Origin: a virus
IMG/VR virus record: IMGVR_UViG_3300035183_000096
Span: 1 to 64,000 of that record
Direction: 5' to 3' (one strand)
DNA length: 64,000 nucleotides
Part shown: positions 6,464 through 14,983 of the stretch, piece by piece
How the letters are laid out: every line of letters begins with the position of its first letter
Position numbering within the stretch: position 1 is the stretch's first letter
The notes under the pieces: model-generated
Databases searched by the model: none
Seen by the model: the letters and a program-made list of their open reading frames with translations, nothing else
What the model was told of the DNA's origin: nothing
Position numbers and translations under genes: made by a program

Positions 6464-7266
6464 TGTTACTTCCTTATATTTCTGGTTCTATATCTACGCT
6501 TGCCCAAGTCAATAAAGATATTACGTTTCTATGGAACGTCCGCTCTCTTGTTAATAACGATTCCCAATTGATATGGAACACTAGAGCGGCTGTCGGTAAA
6601 AACGTAAGCTGTCTTTGGAACGTCTATTCTTTAGTTAATAAGGATAATACAATAGTATGGAATGTTAAAACGCTGGCAAACAAAGACGTGCAGACACTTT
6701 GGAATGTGTTAGCCAACATAGGTAAGAACAATTCTTATATTTGGAATGTTGGTCAAACAGTTGGTAAAAGCTCTCAATGGATTTGGAATGTAAGATGTTT
6801 AGGCAACAAGGACTTACAAGCACTATGGAATACGAAGGCGCTGGCTAATCAAACACGGCAACTTGTTTGGAATGTTAAAACCTGTGTAGGTGAAAATAGT
6901 CAACTTATATGGAATACAAGAAGTTTAGCAAACAAAAGTAATATATTTTTGTGGAACACTAGAGCATTAGCCGCCGATGATTTGGGCCTATTGTGGGATG
7001 TAAAATCAGTGGTTGGTAGAAATCGTACAGCTTTATGGAATGTGCTTACTTCAACCAGTAAAGACCTAATACTTCCTTGGAATACTAAGGCTTCCTCTGG
7101 TAAAAATCTAGTTATTCTATGGAGTATTAGAGATTATGAAATCATTGTACTTGACTGGGATTTATATATAACAACCATGTTTACCGACGACTTAACGCTT
7201 AAAATAAAGATTACTAAGTTAGTAGAGGAGGACTTATGGCTTCAAAAGTGCGTCTTGGTGACATAG
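6463..7266 (+). CDS. 14-residue tandem-repeat (LWNV) protein, probable tail component
   Basis: A 267-residue protein built almost wholly of about 15 consecutive 14-residue repeats, consensus (L/I)WN(V/T)(R/K)xLx(N/G)K(D/N)xx, from about residue 22 to 232. Each repeat has an invariant Trp, changed only in neighbouring residues (WD, WS) in the last units. Such regularity suggests a solenoid or fibrous fold. The C-terminal 35 residues are non-repetitive. The gene overlaps the next by 31 bases and sits among virion genes, so a tail or appendage role is likely. Confidence 0.65.
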   Translation: MLLPYISGSISTLAQVNKDITFLWNVRSLVNNDSQLIWNTRAAVGKNVSCLWNVYSLVNKDNTIVWNVKTLANKDVQTLWNVLANIGKNNSYIWNVGQTVGKSSQWIWNVRCLGNKDLQALWNTKALANQTRQLVWNVKTCVGENSQLIWNTRSLANKSNIFLWNTRALAADDLGLLWDVKSVVGRNRTALWNVLTSTSKDLILPWNTKASSGKNLVILWSIRDYEIIVLDWDLYITTMFTDDLTLKIKITKLVEEDLWLQKCVLVT

Positions 7267-7544
7267 GTGTGATTTTTAAGGTTAGAATAAGAAATGAAGA
7301 TGGTAATATAGAAAACTTAACTACTGCTAGTACAAAGCAACTCATTTTCAGGAAACCTGATGGCACTAGCGAAACAAAAAATGCTAGTTTTAGCACGGAT
7401 GGCTCTGATGGATATATCCAATATATATCCAAAGAGGGGGATTTGGACGTAAAAGGTATATGGAAGTTGCAGGCTTTTATTGTACTTGGCGGCAATGAAT
7501 GGCATACCACATTAAGTGAGTTTGAAGTCACGAAAATTCTGTAA
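7236..7544 (+). CDS. BppU-like baseplate/tail domain protein
   Basis: A 102-residue beta-sandwich protein. The pattern DIGVIFKVRIRNEDG...LTTASTKQLIFRKPDG...GIWKLQAFIVLGG resembles the N-terminal Ig-like domain of phage baseplate upper (BppU-type) proteins. The strong AGAGGAGG site lies inside the end of the repeat-protein gene. A role in joining receptor-binding proteins to the tail is an inference from the fold and neighbours. Confidence 0.6.
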   Translation: MASKVRLGDIGVIFKVRIRNEDGNIENLTTASTKQLIFRKPDGTSETKNASFSTDGSDGYIQYISKEGDLDVKGIWKLQAFIVLGGNEWHTTLSEFEVTKIL

Positions 7545-7551
7545 TTTCCTA

Positions 7552-7580
7552 TTGACAATGCCTACGACTTATGGTAAGAT
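7552..7580 (+). promoter_or_regulatory. Sigma-70-type promoter
   Basis: TTGACA (7552-7557), a 17-base spacer and TAAGAT (7575-7580). It lies between the structural operon and the gene at 7654. It is preceded by TTTCCTA, the same lead-in seen at two other promoters in this window. Confidence 0.85.
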
Positions 7581-7653
7581 TGGAAGGACAATAAGCTAAC
7601 TTTTGACTTTACAAAGACTGGACGATTATTTAATTATTTCTTGTAGGTGCAAC

Positions 7654-7932
7654 ATGCTTATAAAAGATATTCCTCTATATAGCTGGTTTACTGGTCCTCA
7701 ACGCAAAACACTATGGATGAAGACGGAAATTAAGTTTCCTGAGATTAAGTATGCTGATTACACTAACTTTCTATTGGTGAGTTTTCCAACACACACAGCA
7801 TTCTTTCTACCACAATCATTGATGAACATGGATGCACACCAATTAACGTATGTTGAAGCTATAGAATTCCTACGGTCTAATGTTCCAGCACCACCTATTC
7901 CTGTGATTAAGTCAAACGAAACGAATGGATAA
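7654..7932 (+). CDS. Hypothetical protein
   Basis: A 92-residue protein with no recognised family. ATG 7654 is chosen because GTAGGTG precedes it and it lies downstream of the promoter; an upstream TTG at 7603 has no such site. It has a mixed alpha/beta look with a Pro-rich end (VPAPPIPVIK). It overlaps the next small membrane gene by eight bases. Confidence 0.65.
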   Translation: MLIKDIPLYSWFTGPQRKTLWMKTEIKFPEIKYADYTNFLLVSFPTHTAFFLPQSLMNMDAHQLTYVEAIEFLRSNVPAPPIPVIKSNETNG

Positions 7933-8020
7933 GTTTTTGGATGAAGTTCCTAATATAGCTGGTGGAGTTTTTATCTTCACGTTTATCTTTCTAATAATAC
8001 TTGCTATCTTTTTAAGGTAG
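7925..8020 (+). CDS. 31-residue single-pass membrane peptide
   Basis: ATG 7925 overlaps the end of the previous gene, and the frame closes at TAG 8018-8020. After a charged start (MDKFLDEVPN) comes a continuous hydrophobic helix of about 18 residues ending in LR. Its place right before an exported protein suggests a small membrane protein. It is too short to assign a function. Confidence 0.5.
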   Translation: MDKFLDEVPNIAGGVFIFTFIFLIILAIFLR

Positions 8021-8057
8021 CATAAGACGCATTCGTCTATTTGGTAAGGAGCACGTT

Positions 8058-8747
8058 ATGTATGCTCTCATGCTTGCTATCCTCACATTCTCGAATAGTT
8101 CAATCCATAAAGATTTATGCTTAAAAGAACAATATGAAAAAGCTGTTGCCATAAGCAAATTTGTCAAACACGACAATGAGTATTGGTTCTGGCAAGCTGT
8201 AGCCAATTATAAGTTGGGCAACAAGAGTGAGGCCATTAGTGCAATCAATAACTTCTTACATCCTTTAGGTCAAAATCCGCCTAAGCAAGCAGAAAGGCAT
8301 ATCGTGTTGGCTGAGGGTATGCTTGCTCAACTCAACACATGGAAAGATAACGATTTGGCCGATATAAGCCGAGATATGGATAGGTCTGAAAGAAGACTTA
8401 GAATCGGAGCAGAACCCAAGAAAACTTTAGAGATTCAAAAAACTATCATAACTAAATTAGATAAGATGATAGAGGATATAGAAAAGCAATTACAACAAGC
8501 GTCTGCTGGTCAACAACCTAAACCTAATCAACAACCGCGTGGTGCAGAGGATTCTAATATCATAGGTGAAGTAGGCAAGGGATTGTCCGACAAGTGTAAG
8601 TTCATAAAGTCCTCAGAAACATGGGGTAAGATGCCAGAGAAAGAAAAGCTAAAAGCTATGGAAAGCATAAAGCGTGTTTTACCACCTCATTTACAAGAGG
8701 TTGGAGAGGGTTACAGAAATAACCTAAGAAAGATGGGAGGTAAGTAG
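8058..8747 (+). CDS. Planctomycete-like exported TPR/coiled-coil protein
   Basis: A 229-residue protein. An N-terminal hydrophobic stretch may act as an export signal, followed by a TPR-like pair of helices (EYWFWQAVANYKLGNKSEAI), a charged region, a coiled coil with a Gln-rich stretch (about residues 125-165) and a C-terminal WGKMPEKEK...LPPHLQEV...YRNNL segment. That tail and the DKMIEDIEKQ-Gln pattern are ones I associate with Planctomycetota chromosomal proteins, so the gene was probably taken from such a host. Its function in phage growth is unknown. Confidence 0.65.
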   Translation: MYALMLAILTFSNSSIHKDLCLKEQYEKAVAISKFVKHDNEYWFWQAVANYKLGNKSEAISAINNFLHPLGQNPPKQAERHIVLAEGMLAQLNTWKDNDLADISRDMDRSERRLRIGAEPKKTLEIQKTIITKLDKMIEDIEKQLQQASAGQQPKPNQQPRGAEDSNIIGEVGKGLSDKCKFIKSSETWGKMPEKEKLKAMESIKRVLPPHLQEVGEGYRNNLRKMGGK

Positions 8748-8749
8748 CT

Positions 8750-9031
8750 ATGCCAAGACCACATCGTTTACGCGGAAGTAAGCTAGTGGAATGGTATTTC
8801 AGACACCCAAGAACTACACAAGAAAAGAAGGCGTATTATGATGCCATCGAACAGGGGGTAAAGGTAAGAAGTAAAAGAAAACCACACCAATTACTTGATG
8901 TATATGATGATATTTATGTTTCGAGTTGGAAGGCACGTAGTAAAGCAAAGAAACAATGGGAGCGTACCGGTAATTATGTTATGGTATTTCGTAGTAAAAC
9001 GCTAAGCTTGGAAAGGATTAAACTTCGTTGA
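8750..9031 (+). CDS. Basic hypothetical protein
   Basis: A 93-residue, strongly basic protein (many Arg/Lys, e.g. KVRSKRKPHQ and KARSKAKKQW) that starts two bases after the previous stop, so the two are surely co-translated. The composition suggests RNA or DNA binding. No family recognised. Confidence 0.65.
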   Translation: MPRPHRLRGSKLVEWYFRHPRTTQEKKAYYDAIEQGVKVRSKRKPHQLLDVYDDIYVSSWKARSKAKKQWERTGNYVMVFRSKTLSLERIKLR

Positions 9032-9036
9032 GACAA

Positions 9037-9068
9037 AGTGTCCCGTCAACGTTTAAGACGGGACTTTC
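9037..9068 (+). terminator. Hairpin terminator
   Basis: GTCCCGTC (9040-9047) pairs with GACGGGAC (9057-9064), with a short T tract. A second dyad ATACCCC/GGGGTAT follows at about 9089-9121, so the 9032-9148 gap looks like a terminator region between operons. Confidence 0.65.
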
Positions 9069-9148
9069 ATTCTCAACTTGGGCCTTTTATACCCCGATTT
9101 TCCTATGACAATTGGGGTATTTAGTCGTGAGAAAGAGAGGTATGACAA

Positions 9149-9856
9149 ATGACAAAGCTTACTTGTGTAAGCGATTTACACGGACACCTTCCCCTCAATC
9201 TTAAGGGTGGAGATATCCTAATTATTGGTGGAGACATCTGTAGTGATGGAAATGAGTTCGTCCAGAGTAATTGGGTAAACTTTAAGTTATCAAGATGGTT
9301 GAAAGAACAGAAGAAGAAGTTTAAGCATATTGTAGCTGTATGGGGTAATCATGATTTTGTTGGGGAGCATGAGTATCTCCTAAACAAATCTGATTTACCA
9401 TGCCATTTCTTGAATAACTCCGTTGTTGAAATCGAAGGATTGAAAATCTACGGCAATCCATATAGCTTACCATATGGACGTTGGGCTTTCATGCTTCCAG
9501 ACAATAAATTGCGTTCAATGTATGAAAGCGTAAGTGGAGAGGTTGACATCATTGTTAGTCATGGTCCACCCTATGGCTTCAAGGACTTAGCCGCTAGGTA
9601 CTTTAATACAGAGGATGATACTAAATGGGTTGATGGAGAACACACGGGTTCAAAATCTCTAACCGAATTTATAATGAGAAAACATCCTAAACTTGTGGTT
9701 TGTGGACATATTCATGAAGCATATGGACAGGTTAAAATGCCTAATGACACTTTGGTTGTAAATGCCAGTCAAATGACATTATACTATAGACCTGACAATC
9801 TTCCTATAGAAGTTAATATGATACAAGAGGAGGCTAAGAATGACAGCAGCACTTAG
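9149..9856 (+). CDS. Calcineurin-like metallophosphoesterase
   Basis: A 235-residue two-metal phosphoesterase with the full motif series: DLHGH (about 9-13), GGD (27-29), GNHD (67-70), SHGPP (about 132) and GHIH (about 182). The length is normal for compact members that cleave phosphodiesters or phosphomonoesters, including some phage enzymes that remove 2',3'-cyclic phosphates or act on nucleotides. The substrate cannot be told from sequence. It leads a short operon with two small genes. Confidence 0.9.
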   Translation: MTKLTCVSDLHGHLPLNLKGGDILIIGGDICSDGNEFVQSNWVNFKLSRWLKEQKKKFKHIVAVWGNHDFVGEHEYLLNKSDLPCHFLNNSVVEIEGLKIYGNPYSLPYGRWAFMLPDNKLRSMYESVSGEVDIIVSHGPPYGFKDLAARYFNTEDDTKWVDGEHTGSKSLTEFIMRKHPKLVVCGHIHEAYGQVKMPNDTLVVNASQMTLYYRPDNLPIEVNMIQEEAKNDSST

Positions 9857-10049
9857 CTTTAATGATGATAATGATAAGGATAGGGAAAATAGGGGGAAGA
9901 AAAAAAGGCGTACAGACGTTACTCATGCGTGTGGTCACAAAATGAGTTATCCAAAAAAGACCGGCTTTGATTTTAACAAGAACTGTTGTATGTGTGAAGA
10001 ATGGGAAAACCCAACTTCACAAATGGATGAATACGGAACTTTAATATGA
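9840..10049 (+). CDS. Small Cys/His protein
   Basis: A 69-residue protein with an acidic then basic N terminus and a possible zinc site (ACGHKM ... NCCMCEEW). The GAGGAGG site lies inside the end of the phosphoesterase gene and the two genes overlap by 17 bases. Function unknown. Confidence 0.6.
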   Translation: MTAALSFNDDNDKDRENRGKKKRRTDVTHACGHKMSYPKKTGFDFNKNCCMCEEWENPTSQMDEYGTLI

Positions 10050-10324
10050 TAAACCACTATGTAAGATGTTACCCAGCCCGCCAATCTTTCTCATCACCTA
10101 CTGAAAGCACGTTATACATGCTGATAAAAGAAGGTGAATTGGTAACTGAGGCAACCATTATAGATAGATTTACCGTTTACTTAACCCAAAAACCCAACGA
10201 GGCACGGGATGTATGTCGCAACATCAAAGAAATCCCAGGCTACATAAAGGTTTTGCTACAAAAGGGTTATCTCAAGGAAATTCCGGCAAAATTTTTACAA
10301 AGGCTCGTAGAAAACATTAAGTAG
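10046..10324 (+). CDS. Hypothetical protein
   Basis: A 92-residue protein overlapping the previous stop by four bases (ATGA). It is mostly helical with no motif I recognise. It is the last gene of the short operon; a terminator hairpin follows directly. Confidence 0.6.
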   Translation: MINHYVRCYPARQSFSSPTESTLYMLIKEGELVTEATIIDRFTVYLTQKPNEARDVCRNIKEIPGYIKVLLQKGYLKEIPAKFLQRLVENIK

Positions 10325-10832
10325 AACAACCGCCACATGGCCCTGTCGAAGATGGTGGGGCCATTTTTAACTCAATCCTTGGCCATTTTTTCATAGGGCA
10401 ATCTTCCGTAGGCATCTCAGCCTTCTCCTTTGTGTAACATCCACACACAGCGCATCTACCGCGTCCAGAACCAGCTTCTCTAAAATGCTGCTCACATTTC
10501 TCACACTCTTTAAGTCTCTCACTTATTTGTGTATTGGTGAGTCCATGTCCACCAACAAATATAGAACGCAATTGAGCCATACTATATCTTTTCACTTGCT
10601 CAATCATACTAGGTACAGGCATATGCTTTGTTTGCATAAGTTTAACCATTGTAGATGTCATATCCTCAGCAGTTGGAGGCTTATCCTTCCATTCCCGTTT
10701 ACAAGCATCGCAAGGGTGCCCACTCCTAGAAGGTCCAGGAATATGTGGAACACCCTTAGATTTTAATATAGCACATTCAGCGACTAAATCGTTATATTGA
10801 TAGTAATGAGGACAAGTCATTTGCTGCAGCAT
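10317..10832 (-). CDS. Cys-rich zinc-finger-like protein
   Basis: A 171-residue protein with at least four Cys pairs: HPCDACKREW, KECEKCEQHF, RCAVCGCY and GPCGGCS. The spacing fits two or more zinc-binding knuckles. It is the last of three overlapping minus-strand genes and starts inside the end of the middle one. It could be a DNA-binding or virion accessory protein; no family is certain. Confidence 0.65.
   Translation of the reverse strand: MLQQMTCPHYYQYNDLVAECAILKSKGVPHIPGPSRSGHPCDACKREWKDKPPTAEDMTSTMVKLMQTKHMPVPSMIEQVKRYSMAQLRSIFVGGHGLTNTQISERLKECEKCEQHFREAGSGRGRCAVCGCYTKEKAEMPTEDCPMKKWPRIELKMAPPSSTGPCGGCST
10337..10368 (+). terminator. Terminator between convergent genes
   Basis: ATGGCCC (10337-10343) pairs with GGGCCAT (10358-10364), then TTTTT. 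It ends + strand transcription, yet lies inside the 3' end of the minus-strand gene 10317-10832. Confidence 0.7.
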
Positions 10833-11113
10833 CCTCTAAATATAGGTTGTGGTGGATGTATAGGAGCTTCAACGGGTTCCGATTCGGGTTTCGGGTCCGA
10901 ATAGACAAAGTTTCTGTGCCTCATGCCTATTGATATAAGCAAAGGAAAAGATAGGTCATGTTCTTCAGGATAGGATTCCCTATTCTTACAACATGACCGG
11001 CAGAAAATATCATCAACATCATTAACTACGCCCAAATTCGTTAGTATTTCACATACTACAGTTGGACGAGTCGATAATTGTTTACGGTTCGGGCATTGGG
11101 TATAGTCCATCAT
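10817..11113 (-). CDS. Small Cys-rich hypothetical protein
   Basis: A 98-residue protein whose start lies inside the end of the giant upstream gene and whose end overlaps the next gene. It has a CRSCC motif, an N-terminal YTQCPNR and a C-terminal GCCSK. The shared Cys richness with both neighbours suggests the three work together. Function unknown. Confidence 0.6.
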   Translation of the reverse strand: MMDYTQCPNRKQLSTRPTVVCEILTNLGVVNDVDDIFCRSCCKNRESYPEEHDLSFPLLISIGMRHRNFVYSDPKPESEPVEAPIHPPQPIFRGCCSK

Positions 11114-14100
11114 AATCTACTTGTTTCCATCTATTTTCATAAACATAGTTACCACGGTCATAACTATAGAAGTAAGTCTGCGCGTCTTGTTCGGATATAT
11201 CCAATTCTAAAACTTGCTTTAAGAATACTTTTGCAGATGTTGGGTCTATAAAACAATTTACTGAACGCGAGGTTGGTCCATCAACATAGTATCCATATTT
11301 TCCTATAGGCGGTTTTCTCGCTGATGCAACAGGATAAAGATTCCACCAATAGTAATAATATCCACCAATACCGCTCCAATAGTATTGATTGATAATTATA
11401 TTTTTGTCAATCTCATATGGGTCAAATGGAATTTTTACAGTCTCCCCTATCGGAAACCATGAATATCCTGATAGGTCATCATTTTTTACCCAATCTGTTA
11501 CGTTATAAGTAATATAGTTTTGAGGATGAGTCTTAGCTATAAACTTAGTTTTGTAGTAATTTCTATCTATCGCAGCAATTTCATCCACGTTTTCAGCCTT
11601 ATAAGCTCCCATATAAAAATCTCTACATGGGTCAAAACAATAACAATAATACGTCTTTTGTCCGGCTAAACACTCGGGTATATTAGATAAATCGTAACAC
11701 TCGCACTTAAGTATTGACTCATCATCATTTGCTTGAGTTATACTATCCCATCCTGGTGCATATATGATAGACTGTGGAGGTTGAGTATAGCTATAATTTC
11801 CTAACTCACGCTTGCTTATTATAATATCATAAAAATACTTTACAGAGTTTATATTAGTGTCTATCCTCTTAAAGTTGGTAGTGCCATCAGGATATACTCT
11901 TAACTCAGTTATTAACCTGAAAGGTTGTGCTTCTTCTGGACCATCAAAGTATTCGTGTCTATATGTATCATAATCATGTATATTAACATCTGTAACATAG
12001 GACTTCATAAACTTATTAGTAGCACGCTTATAGTTCACATCGCCGAACCACAAAAGTGGGGCTATTCTACCATACCATGAGTCAAGATTCGTATTATACG
12101 AATTTATATATTTTCCCCAACCAATCCACGGACCCCAACCATACCAAATGCCGTATGCCCAGGGTCCACGACTAAGTGTTGTGCGCAATCCATTTATACC
12201 ATTACTCTTATAAGGTAGGGCTGTGTAATAAAATGGTGTGTACCAATAATTCCAGTGAAACGGCAGAAGGCTTGGGCCAAAATACCGACCCCATACATCA
12301 TAACCAAGCCAATCGTTAAAATTATGTGCCCGAGTTGGATAATTAACACGGTCAAATGTAAGTTTTGGCATATATATTATTTTATAACCATTTCTATAAC
12401 ATTCTCTGTTAACTGTTCTACCACCTGGAATATAACTCTCAAGATATTTATAGTCCTGAATAGGAATGATGTTACTAGAATCCTTAGTATTTAGATAACC
12501 ATTCAAACAATGACGTGGGGGCATCCATTGATGACCAAGATTTACCCAACGCATAAAAGCTGGTTTTTTATAATCAGGATAATATGCTGAATACTTTAGC
12601 CCACCTTCTGACCACGGTTTATTATACTCTTTATCATCTTTCCTTTCTTCTTGCTTATAAATAACTTCATCCTGCCAGTGTCCAACACCATCGAAATTAA
12701 AGTAATAATATATATCAAGTTGTACTATTTGTTCTGTTTCAATAATGTTACCAAAACCATCTGGTAATTGACTCCATTGAGCTAATGTAATCTTTTCTGG
12801 ATAAAAATCTTTGATAGACCTTGTAGCTTTAAGAAACCGGATAAAGAGATTATCCTCACTAGAACAATCTTCGATTGCATAGGCGTCTGGTGTACGGTAT
12901 CCATACTTAAAGTCTTTAATACCACCGTCTAAAACAAGACCAATACATGGTTCAGCAAAGTTTAGATTACCACAAGCCGCTTGTACCGCGGCATTGATTT
13001 GAGAAACATAAGTTGTCCATTTATCTCCTGTATCAATAATCTGATTAGTCGGTGTCCCAGGTAAACTCAACTTTGCATCATACGCCTTATATGTGTTAGT
13101 GGCTGTTAATTTCTTAATCTCTTCAGGAGTTATGATGTAGGCATTAGCAGCCTTAATGTTAATCTTAAAATCCTTTATGTGAGAATTTCTACCAGCTCCC
13201 TTAACTATCTGCCAATTTTTACCTTCTACCCCATCAACCATATTAAATCTAATTTTATCAAAATCATACTTACCAAGAATGTTATATAGATGTGGGGATT
13301 GGACACCAACCTCACCACCAGCAATACCCTCAAACTTAATTTCCAAATCGTGTTCATCAGAATAAATCCTAAGAGAATATACTTTGGCTCCTCTTAAATG
13401 TATATTACTTGCGTTCTGACCATTCGCTATAACTTTAGGCATAGGTTCAATTAATAACTCAACATTATAATCTGTGGTCATAACTGACTGTAAAGTGTAC
13501 ATATAAAGTGTAACCTTCTCTGGCTCGTCATTTTCGTTTTTTCGTATAATAGTTGTTGTATGACTATAATTAAGCCTGTAATGAGCAAAGTTGTTTGGAC
13601 TACCAACGTATTTTTGTGCTGGGCCACCATTAGCAACAGTATATCTAAAGTTATCTATGATTTTTTCACTAAGGTCATCTATATTATCATTCTTAGCATA
13701 GCCATTTTCACAAAGAAAATGTAAATGTTTAGATGTCTCAAAAATAGAACCTTCTATTGTTGGCCTATTCATTCTCATTATTGTTTTGTAATACCTACCA
13801 AGTAGGCAGTTTCCAAAGTAATAATTTAATAAACCATTTTCGTCCGAACTGCCCCTTTTCCATATATTGTCCCATTTAGGGTTGTCAAGTTTTTCCTTGT
13901 AAGCATCGCCGTATAATACAGCAACATATTCCATATTGCGTAGATTAAGGCTTGGTGCCTTAGCAAAAACTTTAGTCATCATAGCTGTTATGCTAGGACT
14001 CATCATATCATGCAACTCACTTAAACCAACTTGTGGGTTTGTCACACATATAGTCTTAAGGTTGTTGGCTACTTTCTTTACTTCAACCATTAAATTCTTA

Positions 14101-14318
14101 TCATCTTGAACTTTTTTTATGTATTCTTTTGGCGGTTCAGTATTTTGACCTATTGGCTTCCATTCATCGTCTTTCCTATCAAACTCTTTCATATAATAAG
14201 CATATGGACCAAGAGAGACGGTCACAAGATACGCAGACTTTTCCAACGGGCAGGAGGAATTGTACACAGTCCAGCCAGGAATTGAACAACAACATGGATT
14301 ACATGGATTTAATTTCAT
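11082..14318 (-). CDS. Giant aromatic-rich protein, probable virion surface protein
   Basis: A 1078-residue protein. I start it at 14318 (MKLNPCNPCCC) because GAGGTGA lies seven bases upstream; a longer start at 14357 lacks a site. The N terminus is a Cys cluster, and residues about 640-770 are extremely rich in Tyr/Trp/Gly (e.g. WYGWGPWIGWGKY). There are no enzyme motifs. Size, composition and its own minus-strand promoter suggest a tail-tip, fibre or surface protein, perhaps disulfide- or metal-stabilised. Alternatives are open. Confidence 0.65.
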   Translation of the reverse strand: MKLNPCNPCCCSIPGWTVYNSSCPLEKSAYLVTVSLGPYAYYMKEFDRKDDEWKPIGQNTEPPKEYIKKVQDDKNLMVEVKKVANNLKTICVTNPQVGLSELHDMMSPSITAMMTKVFAKAPSLNLRNMEYVAVLYGDAYKEKLDNPKWDNIWKRGSSDENGLLNYYFGNCLLGRYYKTIMRMNRPTIEGSIFETSKHLHFLCENGYAKNDNIDDLSEKIIDNFRYTVANGGPAQKYVGSPNNFAHYRLNYSHTTTIIRKNENDEPEKVTLYMYTLQSVMTTDYNVELLIEPMPKVIANGQNASNIHLRGAKVYSLRIYSDEHDLEIKFEGIAGGEVGVQSPHLYNILGKYDFDKIRFNMVDGVEGKNWQIVKGAGRNSHIKDFKINIKAANAYIITPEEIKKLTATNTYKAYDAKLSLPGTPTNQIIDTGDKWTTYVSQINAAVQAACGNLNFAEPCIGLVLDGGIKDFKYGYRTPDAYAIEDCSSEDNLFIRFLKATRSIKDFYPEKITLAQWSQLPDGFGNIIETEQIVQLDIYYYFNFDGVGHWQDEVIYKQEERKDDKEYNKPWSEGGLKYSAYYPDYKKPAFMRWVNLGHQWMPPRHCLNGYLNTKDSSNIIPIQDYKYLESYIPGGRTVNRECYRNGYKIIYMPKLTFDRVNYPTRAHNFNDWLGYDVWGRYFGPSLLPFHWNYWYTPFYYTALPYKSNGINGLRTTLSRGPWAYGIWYGWGPWIGWGKYINSYNTNLDSWYGRIAPLLWFGDVNYKRATNKFMKSYVTDVNIHDYDTYRHEYFDGPEEAQPFRLITELRVYPDGTTNFKRIDTNINSVKYFYDIIISKRELGNYSYTQPPQSIIYAPGWDSITQANDDESILKCECYDLSNIPECLAGQKTYYCYCFDPCRDFYMGAYKAENVDEIAAIDRNYYKTKFIAKTHPQNYITYNVTDWVKNDDLSGYSWFPIGETVKIPFDPYEIDKNIIINQYYWSGIGGYYYYWWNLYPVASARKPPIGKYGYYVDGPTSRSVNCFIDPTSAKVFLKQVLELDISEQDAQTYFYSYDRGNYVYENRWKQVDYDGLYPMPEP

Positions 14319-14360
14319 CGGCAGTTCACCTCGATATTTTTTTGCGTCAAAATACATTCA

Positions 14361-14390
14361 ATTGTACGCACCTCTACATTAATAAATCAA
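14361..14390 (-). promoter_or_regulatory. Minus-strand promoter for the giant-protein operon
   Basis: Reading the minus strand: TTGATT (14390-14385), an 18-base spacer and TACAAT (14366-14361). It is placed 43 bases before the chosen start codon. Confidence 0.6.
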
Positions 14391-14398
14391 TTTAGTTC

Positions 14399-14426
14399 TT
14401 GACTTTTCGGCCTCTCCTTGTATATC
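14399..14426 (+). promoter_or_regulatory. Plus-strand divergent promoter
   Basis: TTGACT (14399-14404), a 16-base spacer and TATATC (14421-14426). It faces the gene at 14489 and is back-to-back with the minus-strand promoter, making a divergent control region. Confidence 0.5.
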
Positions 14427-14488
14427 CTTTAAGCAGAGGAAAAGGATGTATTTCACTTAAATCCTTTGTTTTTAGGTGGAGATTTATT

Positions 14489-14893
14489 ATGACTTTAAGT
14501 ATAGAACAACGACTTAGTAAACTAGAGAATCTATTTGATTTCGATGAACACAGTGCAACTTTCAAATTAGTTAGTCCAGACGGAAAAGTATCTATTAAGA
14601 TTTCTGCTACAAATGATATAGGTGGTATTTGGGCCGAAACTAATAATCATATAGTTGCTCTAGCTTCTATCAGTGACCAATGGGCCGGTGTATTTGGCTA
14701 TCATAAGAATACACTAGATAGCGGCGCATCTTTCGCATTAACTGTAGATAAACATGGTGGGTCTAATGCACAGGCGATGAACGGCAGTTCTGTGTTTGTT
14801 ACAAACTTTGGCCTAATGGTGGAAACATTCTATAGGGCTGAAGCTGCTGAAGAAGACAAGTCATCTTCAGGACATATAGCAAAAGTAAGATAA
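14489..14893 (+). CDS. Hypothetical beta-rich protein
   Basis: A 134-residue protein. ATG 14489 after AGGTGGAG is chosen; the same frame opens earlier at 14399 but that part overlaps the promoter. A short N-terminal coiled coil (EQRLSKLENLF) is followed by beta strands (TFKLVSPDGKVSIKIS) and a Gly/Ala-rich core. It looks like a small trimeric virion or fibre-associated protein, by composition only. Confidence 0.6.
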   Translation: MTLSIEQRLSKLENLFDFDEHSATFKLVSPDGKVSIKISATNDIGGIWAETNNHIVALASISDQWAGVFGYHKNTLDSGASFALTVDKHGGSNAQAMNGSSVFVTNFGLMVETFYRAEAAEEDKSSSGHIAKVR

Positions 14894-14983
14894 TAGATAT
14901 TTACGAAATATAGCCCGTCTTTCTTTGTGTGTAATCGGTGTAAGAAAATATGGCTCAACCGAAACAACGCAAGGGAAAAAACA

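Noticed and set aside
6500-7130. CRISPR-like direct repeats with a 42-base period
   Set aside because: The period is three times 14 codons of a coding repeat. Nucleotide copies are divergent and there are no spacers or cas genes.
14399-14488. N-terminal extension of the 14489-14893 gene
   Set aside because: The frame is open from 14399, but that part overlaps the promoter and lacks a ribosome site. AGGTGGAG precedes ATG 14489.
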